Shown here: piece by piece, positions 45,296 through 55,245 of the stretch
Numbering within the stretch: the first letter of the stretch is position 1
Layout: each line of letters starts with the position of its first letter
Assembly: GCA_034440615.1 (NCBI GenBank)
Contig: JAOTOM010003824.1
Location: 100,001-164,000, forward strand
Direction: 5' to 3'
Length of the DNA: 64,000 nucleotides
DNA from: Ashinkailepas kermadecensis
Taxonomy: Eukaryota; Arthropoda; Thecostraca; Neolepadidae
The notes under the pieces: model-generated
Database searches by the model: none
Told to the model about the DNA's origin: nothing
What the model saw: only the letters and a program-made list of their open reading frames with translations
Position numbers and translations under genes: made by a program

Positions 45296-45460
45296 AGGAC
45301 ACACATAGGTGTGGGCAGAGAGAAAACCAAACATGAGCTTCTTTTCTACGCAATCACCCGCAATGTCCTGTACGTCGCCTGTGATGAGCTTAACCAGGCC
45401 GTTAGGGGATGCTGCGAGTGACATTTGCGCATTGCGCCCAATTTTTTCCAGGTATCACAG
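45292..45460 (-). pseudogene. Unidentified protein-like fragment
   Basis: Read on the minus strand, about 55 codons give YLEKIGRNAQMSLAASPNGL, then VKLITGDVQDIAGDCVEKKL, then MFGFLSAHTYVCPANQG. A stop precedes the Tyr, and the repeat block takes over after Gly. Composition and hydrophobic patterning look protein-like rather than random, but I do not recognise the family. It may be an exon or a mobile-element gene remnant cut by the adjoining insertion. Confidence 0.3.
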
Positions 45461-45556
45461 TTCGGCTCATCACGAAAAGTTGCGCCACGTGCCGCAGTTC
45501 GGCTCACCAGCAAAAGCTGCGCCACGCGCCGCAGTTCGCGTCACCTGGCGCCACAC
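45452..45556 (+). repeat. 36-bp tandem repeat, 3 copies
   Basis: CGCAGTTCGGCTCACCAGCA plus AAAGCTGCGCCACG-type units, the first and third diverged (CACAGTTCGGCTCATCACG, CGCAGTTCGCGTCACC). Confidence 0.85.
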
Positions 45557-46755
45557 GGTTGTACTTGCATTGGATAGATACCAATGTGTAAGTGATATCG
45601 AGCCACGGACCAGACTGGAGACAATTTCGACGTGTTTTGGGGGAATGTGGGTCGCCTATCGCACGTGTGTGCAGTGCAGTTTTCGAGGTGTTCCGCGAGT
45701 CACAGGCCCTAATAATGTGTGACCATTCTGACCGTTTTCAGGCCACGCGGCGCCCCATTGTGGAGCACGGCGATTTCCGAGGCGGCCCCTGGTCGCTCCT
45801 CCCTTGCAACCTTGTCCCTTGGCGCACAACTTCCTGTCCCGCCCTTCCATGGGTTCCGTTTAGTCGCCAGGCGTGGCAGCCAAGAATAGTCTGTCTCTGA
45901 CCATCCCGCCTTTAGGTCTGCAGGTTCTCCCCTCAGTGTACCTGCACACACCCATGGACGCCTCGCCCAGCACCCCCACCCATCCCAGCCCACCTCTCTA
46001 CGTCAAGTGCTGACCTTCAATCCTCACCGCCGACCAGACTGAAGTTGTGGGGCGGTGTCGGTCTGCTGAGCCAGCACGAAGAAGATCTGGCCTGCTGCCG
46101 TGACGACAGGTGGACGCAGCCATCGTCGTTCTTTTGAGCTTGCCGGCGCTCCTCACACCTTCTGTTTACGATTAAAATGCTACAAATCACCACAAATTAT
46201 CGCAACGCTTGGCTGAACGGTCAGCACATTTCATGCTGCACAGGACACCTCTGCTGACGGACTTGGTCCCCCACATAAATCCACAAAATGTAGGTTCTCA
46301 CTGCCCAAAAACTGTACTCATTCAAAACATTGAGTCCAATAACTGTCCTTTCGTGAGCAACCTAACGAGCATGTTCTCAAACCGTTTTTTTTTTTGTTCA
46401 GTGGGGCTACGGTGATGCGGGCACCATTTGCCCATCGTACTCATTTTGGACCTATTTCCTCCTTGACTTCGCAAAATTCGCCTGCTGAATAGCCAGCAGA
46501 ACTAATTCATTCATCAACAATAACGGTACGCTGACGATGCAGCATTCACCCAGCAGTCTCGGGGAAAAACGAAGCTTTCCAGGAGGAAAGAACAGGAGAA
46601 TGAATTATGTCCATACAATTGGTTCGACTTCGACGGAAAATGGTTGAACACGTACGCACAGCTTTATTTCAGTCTTCCAAATGAAATTGGCGGGTGTGCC
46701 CACGAGTTTTGACGGCATTTTCGTATCCGTAGCAAGAACAGCTACGGACACTTCC
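45557..46755. other. No gene recognised
   Basis: Single-copy sequence. No motif-bearing frame and no RNA gene seen. Confidence 0.5.
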
Positions 46756-46756
46756 C

Positions 46757-47030
46757 GCGAACGATTGTGGCGCGGAACCTGACCGGCGGCTGACGGTGGG
46801 GCACAGACCCAGTCAGCGGCCCCGCGAACGATTGTGGCGCGGAACCTGACCGGCGGCTGACGGTGGGGCACAGACCCAGTCAGCGGCCCCGCGAACGATT
46901 GTGGCGCGGAACCTGACCGGCGGCTGACGGTGGGGCACAGACCCAGTCAGCGGCCCCGCGAACGATTGTGGCGCGGAACCTGACCGGCGGTTGACGGTGG
47001 GGCACAGAGTGCAGCCCAGTCCAGTCAGCG
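46757..47030 (+). repeat. 67-bp minisatellite, 4 copies
   Basis: GCGAACGATTGTGGCGCGGA starts at 46757, 46824, 46891 and 46958, with near-identical copies containing GACCGGCGGCTGACGGTGGG. The last diverges after GGGGCACAG. Confidence 0.96.
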
Positions 47031-47113
47031 GTGACCGTTTCTGGGAGAACTGCCTCACCCCCACACCGCGCGACTTTGAGCGCGCCAAGTCTCGCCGCCG
47101 ATTATAATCGGCT

Positions 47114-47163
47114 CCAATTGTGGCGACTCGGTACATAATTATGTACCGAGTCGCCACAATTGG
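47114..47163. other. Perfect 50-bp palindrome
   Basis: The left arm CCAATTGTGGCGACTCGG plus TACATAA (47114-47138) is exactly reverse-complementary to 47139-47163, with no spacer. Pairing stops outside these bases. It could extrude a 25-bp cruciform. A perfect zero-loop palindrome is rare in long-lived DNA, so it is either young or an assembly foldback. Confidence 0.97.
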
Positions 47164-47274
47164 CGTCGATACCGTCGGGCACCAGACGGCAACATTGGCC
47201 CGCACCATGACAGCACTCAGCCGCCCAGCCAGCGGGCGACGTCGCTGCGCGGGCTGACTCGCCACAGAGCGGCG

Positions 47275-47302
47275 CAATCACACCGCCGCGGCGGTGTGAT
47301 TG
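47275..47302. other. Perfect 28-bp palindrome
   Basis: CAATCACACCGCCG (47275-47288) is the exact reverse complement of CGGCGGTGTGATTG (47289-47302), with no spacer. It lies 112 bp right of the 50-bp palindrome in the same GC-rich stretch. Confidence 0.97.
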
Positions 47303-49534
47303 AAGTAGCCACCGCTCAGGGGCTCGGGCGGCATCGGCCCGCACGCGCCACTTGACCCCTGACCCGTGGCGGCTGCCGGCGGCGGTGCAGCCGACTCGTC
47401 AGTCTGGCTCGCGCGGCAGCCTCGGCTGCGCTCAGCAGCCAGCGTCACGGCTCACGTGCAGTTTGCTCGGGAGGAGTTACCGCTAGCCGTGCAGTGTCGG
47501 TTACACGGGAAAGCAGCTGACGCGTGTCCCAGAGCCAGACAGACAGCGTGCCTCCGCACCACACGGTGAACAACCTAATGGGCGTGGCAGCCCACATACC
47601 AGATGGGGCGGCTCCATCAGTATTCGAGAGAAAAAAGACTATCGGGTAGCATGCCGTTGCATGGGAAGAAGTTCATATTAGCTTTGGTTCTACGACCTGT
47701 GAGGCTATCGTTATTGTGCAGCTGAGCACTTCATCATGCTACTATGCACTAGAGGTGGCAAACGTAAGGAATGAACGACCGATCAGAAAGTCCGGTCAGG
47801 ACCAGCGGGCTTTTTGACCGGTCTTTGGGATATACGCCGGACTTTCAACCGGTATGTCAGTTTATTGTTAAATTTAAAAAAGCAACATGAATGTCTTTTA
47901 CCTCAATGATGGCAGCCATGATCTAACTCGTGAGGCTCATTTCAAAATTCCATGGAACAATTTTGCCGCATACATTCAGCAAGCACACAATAAACCCTCA
48001 AATAGTTCAGACGTATCTGGGATGTCAATCATTGAAAACAGCTGATGATCAAAGATATTTATTAATAGCTCAACACATCCATGATATCAGTCTTCACAAA
48101 CATGGTTTACAACTGCAACAACGCAAAAAATGCATGAACATAGCAAGATGACCTCTCCTCGGTAAGCAGGAAATGTTTAAAGTTTTTTACAAGTTACTTT
48201 GCATTTGGCATATATTTGAGTACAACCCTTCATCACCCATCCCCCACACTACAAAATGCACAGACAATATAATTCATGGAACGAATCCTAACTGCCATGT
48301 TTTGTTTTTGAATGACATCTCAGGTCGTGATAAACATAACCTTTTCTGATTCCGGCGACTCCTCACATCGTACTTAGTACAGGACAAACACAGGTATGTG
48401 TGTGCACTGCTAACACACGACGTTGACTACTGGAAACAAAAAATATCATCGTCGAAGCTACAAAGTACACTAATCTATTTAGGCATGCCTTCTCATGCCT
48501 ATCACATATATGTTCCTTAGCCTGCAGGCAGGGCTGGAGATCTCTTACGAAGCCCGGGGGTCAAAGTCCTCATTTTCAAGACATTTTCAGATTGAATAGG
48601 GAAAATGACAATGTAACATTAGCAGGGCGCCAAGACAGTGGGGTCCAGACGCAATAGCAATAGCATCTGCAATACCATCAAGGGCATTATACTTGGCCTA
48701 TGCAGCCAATGCACCCACTTAGGTCAGGATGTCCAAATTCAGTTTCGATTGTACGTCAAATGTACCGATAAAAAGGTCAGAATTATGTTGTGCAAGATGT
48801 ATCTAATAAGAGCGCTTCCCGCGGAATGATACTATGCAATGCAAGTGTTTACAAACGTACGTATAATCTTAAGATGCTAAATTGCTTGTTCATCATAGGT
48901 ACTGCAGACTGTAGTCATTGATAAAGCTGATAAAATGTGCGTAGGTCAGGGAAAATTGCACGTACGATGTGGAACGCTTAAATTAAGAAATACATTCCTA
49001 GTAATGTGTCGATATTCACCAAAATGTTTCATTCTGGACACACTCACATAGATAGGTAACTGATGTGGCAACCTACCTGTCTGCCCAATTCATTGGATAT
49101 TGCATGGCAAGCAGAACAGATACACATATTGGCAGGAACCATCATTTTCACGATGATATTCGTACTCGGAAAATAAGGCGTTGTCTGAATTTACCACTGA
49201 TCTTCATCCGCATAACATGAGCAAATGCAGGTCTGGTTATTCGAGGCAGAATCGTCACAGAACTATCATTCTATCCTTAGTTATGGTCTCTAATTTCTAG
49301 GCCTTTCGAAATATTACATCAGATGGGAACAATGCAGATATTGGCTTGATATTCATATCAAATATGCACAAGAGTGGCCTGAAGGTATTACCTCCGTTTT
49401 CAAGCCAAATACATACACCTGCACAGCAAGGGACTGTTTATTTGGGGCCGGATTGTCAGAATTGACGGAATTATTCGACCAGAACGTTTCCTAGCATTGT
49501 AAACCTGCACGTAAAAGTCTCCCAGGAGGCCCGA
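47303..49534. other. 2.2 kb without a recognised gene
   Basis: GC-rich to about 47.58 kb, AT-rich afterwards. Frames are at most about 73 codons. There is no repeat longer than a few units. Confidence 0.55.
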
Positions 49535-49887
49535 AACGACCGCAGCCAACCGCTCCGCCAACGACCGCAGCCAACCGCTCCGCGAACGACCGCAGCCAAC
49601 CGCTCCGCCAACGACCGCAGCCAACCGCTCCGCCAACGACCGCAGCCAACCGCTCCGCCAACGACCGCAGCCAACCGCTCCGCCGACGACCGCAGCCAAC
49701 CGCTCCGCCAACGACCGCAGCCAACCGCTCCGCCAACGACCGCAGCCAACCGCTCCGCCAACGACCGCAGCCAACCGCTCCGCCAACGACCGCAGCCAAC
49801 CGCTCCGCCAACGACCGCAGCCAACCGCTCCGCCAACGACCGCAGCCAACCGCTCCGCCAACGACCGCAGCCAACCGCTCCGCCAAC
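49535..49887 (+). repeat. 25-bp minisatellite, 14 copies
   Basis: AACGACCGCAGCCAACCGCT plus CCGCC repeats almost perfectly (one GACGACC and one GCGAACG variant). Minus-strand frames of 142-153 codons (AERLAAVVGGAVGCGRWRSGW type) are read-through. Confidence 0.97.
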
Positions 49888-50175
49888 GCTACGCTGATGC
49901 ATGCGAGCACTGTGGACACGGCGCACGACGCATTTTTATGTTTAAACGTGACGTCACAGTCAGGGACAACATCAAAACCTTAATAGAATGTCAAGAGGCC
50001 AAGCCCAATAGCTTGCCAAGTAGCATTCACACGTGAAAGATATCAGATAAACGCGTAAGCATCTTTAATGGAGCTTTTTACACATTGAAAACCCACCACG
50101 TGCAGCGACTCCATACAAGCAAGATGAACACTCCGGAGCTCACGGTCCCAAGCAATGCGCCTCCGCACACCCCGT
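49888..50175. other. Short single-copy interval
   Basis: Nothing recognised. Confidence 0.5.
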
Positions 50176-50177
50176 CC

Positions 50178-50266
50178 GACATACACACACACGCACGCGC
50201 ACGCGCGCACGCCACGCACACGCACACGCACACGCACACGCACACGCACACGCACACGCACACAGT
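50178..50266. repeat. (CA/CACACG)n microsatellite
   Basis: CACACACACGCACGCGCACG gives way to (CACACG)n to about 50266. Confidence 0.95.
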
Positions 50267-50473
50267 GGGTACACACTCATCGAGCGATCCCAGCATAATA
50301 TAGGCCAAGAGGTAGTGTTCGAATCTAGATCTGGTCTGTGTTCCTGAATGAGTGACGTCCCAGCGACCTCCCTATCCACCTGACCCCGCTGCCAACCAGG
50401 GCACCTAGGCGTAGTGAAGACTGGGCGGATCAAACCAGTGCGCACTCTTATGTTTTTTTCCAAGTCATTATCC

Positions 50474-50655
50474 GGGGCGGGGATGGCCGAGTGGTTATAG
50501 TGTTGAGCTCTGGGTTCCAAAGGTCCCGGGTTCGACACTCGCACCACGCGGGACCCAATCCCGCGGCCCGCCGGCGAAACAGTGTGGGCGGCGCCATTAG
50601 CCGTGATCGTGCATAAAGTGCGGCGTGAAGCACCCAATAAAGAACAAGCAACAAG
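50474..50655 (+). mobile_element. tRNA-derived SINE
   Basis: An A box TGGCCGAGTGG (50484-50494) and a B box GGTTCGACAC (50529-50538) stand 34 bp apart, as in a tRNA. The T-arm no longer pairs well, so it is a SINE head and not a functional tRNA. The body carries GGACCCAATCCCGCGGCCC and GGCGGCGCCATTAGCCGTG. It ends in CACCCAATAAAGAACAAGCA plus ACAAG, a short A-rich tail. I cannot fix target-site duplications. Confidence 0.65.
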
Positions 50656-51480
50656 CTATTCTCCCTCGGGCCAGAATTCCTCACTGCCTTCTTTACCTTG
50701 CAAACCACGTTTCGTCAATGTATGGGAGAGTTTAAAAGCCATCAATCTGATCATGTCATGTGGGTCAATGTCTGGAAATATAGTGCGCAGGCGGTTTTTG
50801 TTTTTTCACTTACCGCATCAGCCTTGATAGCAGTCTTCCAGGGTGACCGTGATCAAAAAGTAAAGCCGTGACGCTTTGTAGCCAGTGGCCAAGGTTTTCT
50901 CCGGCCGGCACCGTCCGAACACGATCTCGCTTCGACGCTTTTGCTAAGTCGCTGCTTAACGAATCCATCAACGAAGCTTGCCGAAAAAGGCGTACTTAGA
51001 ACGAGAACGAGCTCATCTATTCCCATCAATATTATCTTCTTAAATGAAGATAGTCTAAGTGATGTGTTGCCAAAGTGCCGAGAAGTGTTTGGTAATACTA
51101 TTAATGAACATTTCCCCCATCTTGTGGCAAGGTTGTTTAAGCAAGCAAAATAGACTTTACGTCTCGGAAGAAGATGACGAAAGATTTACACGCAGGAAGA
51201 TAGTCAATTTTGTATTCTGTGGCGATCGATGAACCAGGCGTATAACGTCTTCTGCTGAAGGGACCTAATTCTGCGATCTCACGACGCATATCTGAAAATA
51301 TTTCACTCAAATTTTCAAAGCGCATCGAGCGCTTCGCCTACGCCAAACGCTGCAATAACGATATTGGAAAGCGCAGCTCGCGGACACAGGATCATATTAC
51401 AGCAGTCGTTCGATTAGCATCCGCTCCTGTAGGGGAGTCAGGAACGACAGGTGTACCGCCAACCACCACAACAGTGAACA
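50656..51480. other. No gene recognised
   Basis: A 70-codon plus frame (50941-51153) lacks motifs. Because it lies just upstream of the Penelope-like fossil it could be 5' sequence of that element, but this is only a guess. Confidence 0.4.
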
Positions 51481-52850
51481 ATGGGCGCCCCTTTAACAGC
51501 ACAAGACACCGGAGGCCGCCCTTCAGGCGATTTGACAGCAACATCTGCCACTGCTGCCACTGGAGCATTTTTACTGGCGCGTATCAGTACGGCGCCATGG
51601 CCATCAGCACAGGTACACCGTGCAGCGTCAACGGATAGTGCAGCACCAGTGAGGGCAGAAGCAGCAGCACCAGCAGCTGCGTCTCCAGCTGTCGACACCG
51701 ACACGGCTCCAGCACAGGTGACAAGCCGGGGAGGCGAGGGCGCCGCTCATCAATATCGTATCGTGCCTAATTTGTCCTTCAGATTGCCAGATGTTGGGAA
51801 AAGATACCCATCCACATCCGATGCGAAAGTAGGTCAACTTACCGAGATTAGAGCTGATAGTGTACGGACATACAACAAGCACAAAGCAGGTGCCGACAAC
51901 GTGACACCAGTTGAAATGCTTTCGCTAAATAGTTTGAAGACTGATGATGGCATTGTCCGGAAACAATTGAGCCAATGCAAGGGTTTTGTTACTCTGGATA
52001 CATCTGATTATGTTAAGAAGGTCAAATGTGCCCCGAGCAATGAGCAGAACTATGCAAGACATTCCAGTGACCCAGTACCGAGAGTAGAAGCTAAGACGAA
52101 AAAGAACCATTAAAGCAGTAGCGAAGGACAAACTTACGGGAAGAAAGCATAAAGGAACTCATTCATATGCATAGCAGAACACCTGTTTCCTGTTACGGCC
52201 TACCCAAGGACCACAAACCTCCTGTACTGTTAGGCCAGTGATCTCTGCATGCGGCAGCCTCACAGAAAAAAAGAACTCTTGCTTACTTGCAAAAAAAAAT
52301 TCCACACCAGCTGCTAATGTTCGTGCAAACTTATATGTGGGATACTAATGATTGTCTCAAGCGAACCTCCAATCACATGAGTTCAGAAGTATTCTTGATA
52401 ATGCGATACTTTTCAACACCGACGTAAATCTATACGGCAGTATTCCGATTACTGAAGCCATACATTCCGTACGTGAGAAACCCCAGGCTGATATCTGCGA
52501 CGTTGATGCTCTTGGCATAACAGTAATCGATGTGTGCATCCTACTTGCGCAGTACCTGAATGACGTTTTTATTTCGCTGACGACTTCTACAGGCAGAAGC
52601 TTGCATCAGCTATGGGAAACCGGTGCGCACCTCCACCAGCTATTTTTTTTTTTTTTGATAGGTTGGAATAAAATGTTTGGACAATATCACAGAAAAGCCA
52701 AAGTTCCTATTTCGATACATTGACGACTACGCGGGGCCATAGACACTCGGAGAGCAGGCCCTGGTAGGCCCAGAAAACGTGAACTCACAATACCCGAACA
52801 AAAGTTCACCATGGAGCACCCAGATGGTAGCGGCGGGTATCCGTATGAAC
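51481..52850 (+). pseudogene. Fossil Penelope-like element (reverse transcriptase)
   Basis: This is a decayed Penelope-like retroelement RT. A 210-codon frame (51481-52113) starts with an Ala/Thr-rich segment of unknown origin. It ends with KGFVTLDTSDYVKK (51979-52020), the block that precedes RT in this family. Then, in shifted frames, come YGLPKDHK (52194-52217), RPVISACGSL (from 52232), TDVNLYGSIPITEAI (52418-52462) and ASAMGNRCAPPPA (from about 52600). The catalytic RYIDDYAG follows, with YIDD at 52716-52727, and then KFTMEHPDG (from 52802). The order matches Penelope-type RTs. At least four frameshifts and several stops make it dead. No GIY-YIG endonuclease is seen downstream, because a LINE fragment follows instead. 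Confidence 0.85.
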
Positions 52851-53000
52851 GTATGAACATATACGCACACACACGTACGTGGCGTGTGAATATCCACTCC
52901 CTTAAGTCCAGGCTGCTCGAGTTCTTTCAAGAGTTGCAACGACGCCTCTGCGACGCTGCGATACGCTCCGAGGCGTGGCTGAATGTCAGCCGAGCTGACC
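52851..53000 (+). pseudogene. LINE endonuclease fossil, N-terminal block
   Basis: VNIHSLKSRLLEFFQEL (from 52886) and then SEAWLN (52967-52984) match the start of LINE apurinic-type endonuclease domains (NxRSLxNK... and SETWL). The frame is the same one that carries the Penelope KFTMEHPDG block, so one 70-codon frame (52811-53020) spans the junction of the two elements. After SEAWLN the sequence runs straight into the 54-bp array. Confidence 0.75.
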
Positions 53001-55245
53001 GCAAGGACGGCCGTGGCTGAATGTCAGCCGAGCTGACCGCAAGGACGGCCGTCTGTTGACGCTGCCCGGCTACTCTACCAGCCGAGCTGACCACAAGTAC
53101 GGCCGTCTGTTGACGCTGCCCGGCTACTCTATCAGCCGAGCTGACCGCAAGGACGGCCGTCTGTTGACGCTGCCCAGCTACTCTACCAGCCGAGCTGACG
53201 AGGGCTGAGGCCCGGCTACTCTATCAGCCGAGCTGACCACAAGGACGGCCGTCTGTTGACGCTGCCCGGCTACTCTACCAGCCGAGCTGACCGCAAGGAC
53301 GGCCGTCTGTTGACGCTGCCCGGCTACTCTACCAGCCGAGCTGACCGTAAGGACGGCCGTCTGTTGACGCTGCCCGGCTACTCTACCAGCCGAGCTGACC
53401 GCAAGGACGGCCGCCTGCTGACGCTGCCCGGCTACTCTACCAGCCGAGCTGACCGGACGGCCGTTGTTGACGTGCCAGTACGGCCGTCTGTTGACGCTGC
53501 CCGGCTACTCTACCAGCCGAGCTGACCACAAGGACGGCCGTCTGTTGACGCTGCCCGGCTACTCTATCAACCGAGCTGACCGTAAGGACGGCCGTCTGTT
53601 GACACTGCCCGGCTACTCTACCAGCCGAGCTGACCGCAAGGACGGCGTCTGTTGACGCTGCCCGGCTACTCTACCAGCCGAGCTGACCGCAAGGACGGCC
53701 GTCTGTTGACGCTGCCCGGCTACTCTACCAGCCGAGCTGACCGCAAGGACGGCCGTCTGTTGACGCTGCCCGGCTACTCTACCAGCCGAGCTGACCGCAA
53801 GGACGGCCGTCTGTTGACGCTGCCCGGCTACTCTATCAGCCGAGCTGACCGTAAGGACGGCCGTCTGTTGACGCTGCCCGGCTACTCTACCAGCCGAGCT
53901 GACCGCAAGGACGGCCGTCTGTTGACGCTGCCCGGCTACTCTACCAGCCGAGCTGACCACAAGGACGGCCGTCTGTTGACGCTGCCCGGCTACTCTACCA
54001 GCCGAGCTGACCGCAAGGACGGCCGTCTGTTGACGCTGCCCGGCTACTCTACCAGCCGAGCTGACCGCAAGGACGGCCGTCTGTTGACGCTGCCCGGCTA
54101 CTCTACCAGCCGAGCTGACCACAAGGACGGCCGTCTGTTGACGCTGCCCGGCTACTCTACCAGCCGAGCTGACCGCAAGGACGGCCGTCTGCTGACGCTG
54201 CCCGGCTACTCTACCAGCCGAGCTGACCGCTAAGGACGGCCGTCTGTTGACGCTGCCCGGCTACTCTACCAGCCGAGCTGACCGCAAGGACGGCCGTCTG
54301 TTGACGCTGCCCGGCTACTCTACCAGCCGAGCTGACCGCAAGGACGGCCGCCTGTTGACGCTGCCCGGTACTCAAGGACGGCCGTCTGTTGACGCTGCCC
54401 GGCTACTCTACCAGCCGAGCTGACCACAAGGACGGCCGTCTGTTGACGCTGCCCAGCTACTCTATCAACCGAGCTGACCGTAAGGACGGCCGTCTGTTGA
54501 CACTGCCCGGCTATACTCTGTCCGCCGAGCTGACCGCAAGGACGGCCGTCTGTTGACGCTGCCCGGCTACTCTACCAGCCGAGCTGACCGCAAGGACGGC
54601 CGTCTGTTGACGCTGCCCGGCTACTCTACCAGCCGAGCTGACCGCAAGGACGGCCGTCTGTTGACGCTGCCCGGCTACTCTACCAGCCGAGCGCTGAGGG
54701 AGGCTCTGTTGACGCTGCCCGGCTACTCTACCAGCCGAGCTGACCGCAAGGACGGCCGTCTGTTGACGCTGCCCGGCTACTCTACCAGCCGAGCTGACCA
54801 CAAGGACGGCCGTCTGTTGACGCTGCCCGGCTACTCTACCAGCCGAGCTGACCACAAGGACGGCCGTCTGTTGACGCTGCCCGGCTACTCTACCAGCCGA
54901 GCTGACCGCAAGGACGGCGTCTGTTGACCGCTGCCCGGCTACTCTACCAGCCGAGGATGACACAAGGACGGCCGTCTGTTGACGCTGCCCGGCTACTCTA
55001 CCAGCCGAGCTGACCGTAAGGACGGCCGTCTGTTGACGCTGCCCAGCTACTCTACCAGCCGAGCTGACCGTAAGGACGGCCGTCTGTTGACGCTGCCCAG
55101 CTACTCTACCAGCCGAGCTGACCGCAAGGACGGCCGTCTGTTGACGCTGCCCAGCTACTCTACCAGCCGAGCTGACCACAAGTACGGCCGTCTGTTGACA
55201 CTGCCCGGCTACTCTACCAGCCGAGCTGACCGCAAGGACGGCCGC
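52975..55245 (+). repeat. 54-bp minisatellite (~40 copies) derived from the LINE endonuclease
   Basis: The unit GTCTGTTGACGCTGCCCGGC plus TACTCTACCAGCCGAGCTGA plus CCGCAAGGACGGCC repeats about forty times. It opens with a 37-38 bp duplication of GTGGCTGAATGTCAGCCGAG. In the frame of the flanking endonuclease each unit reads LTLPGYSTSRADRKDGR plus L. That is the family segment PGY...R.DR..GRGGGVAI between the SETWL and GGVAI blocks. Most units keep exactly 54 bp, so frames of 89-222 codons survive on both strands. Irregular units occur near 53190-53215, 53455-53480, 54360-54375, 54510, 54690 and 54925-54960. It is a non-coding satellite now. Confidence 0.95.

Noticed and set aside
50484..50555. 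Functional tRNA gene
   Set aside because: The B box is good but the T-arm and acceptor stem do not pair and no clean anticodon arm forms; the downstream body and tail fit a SINE.
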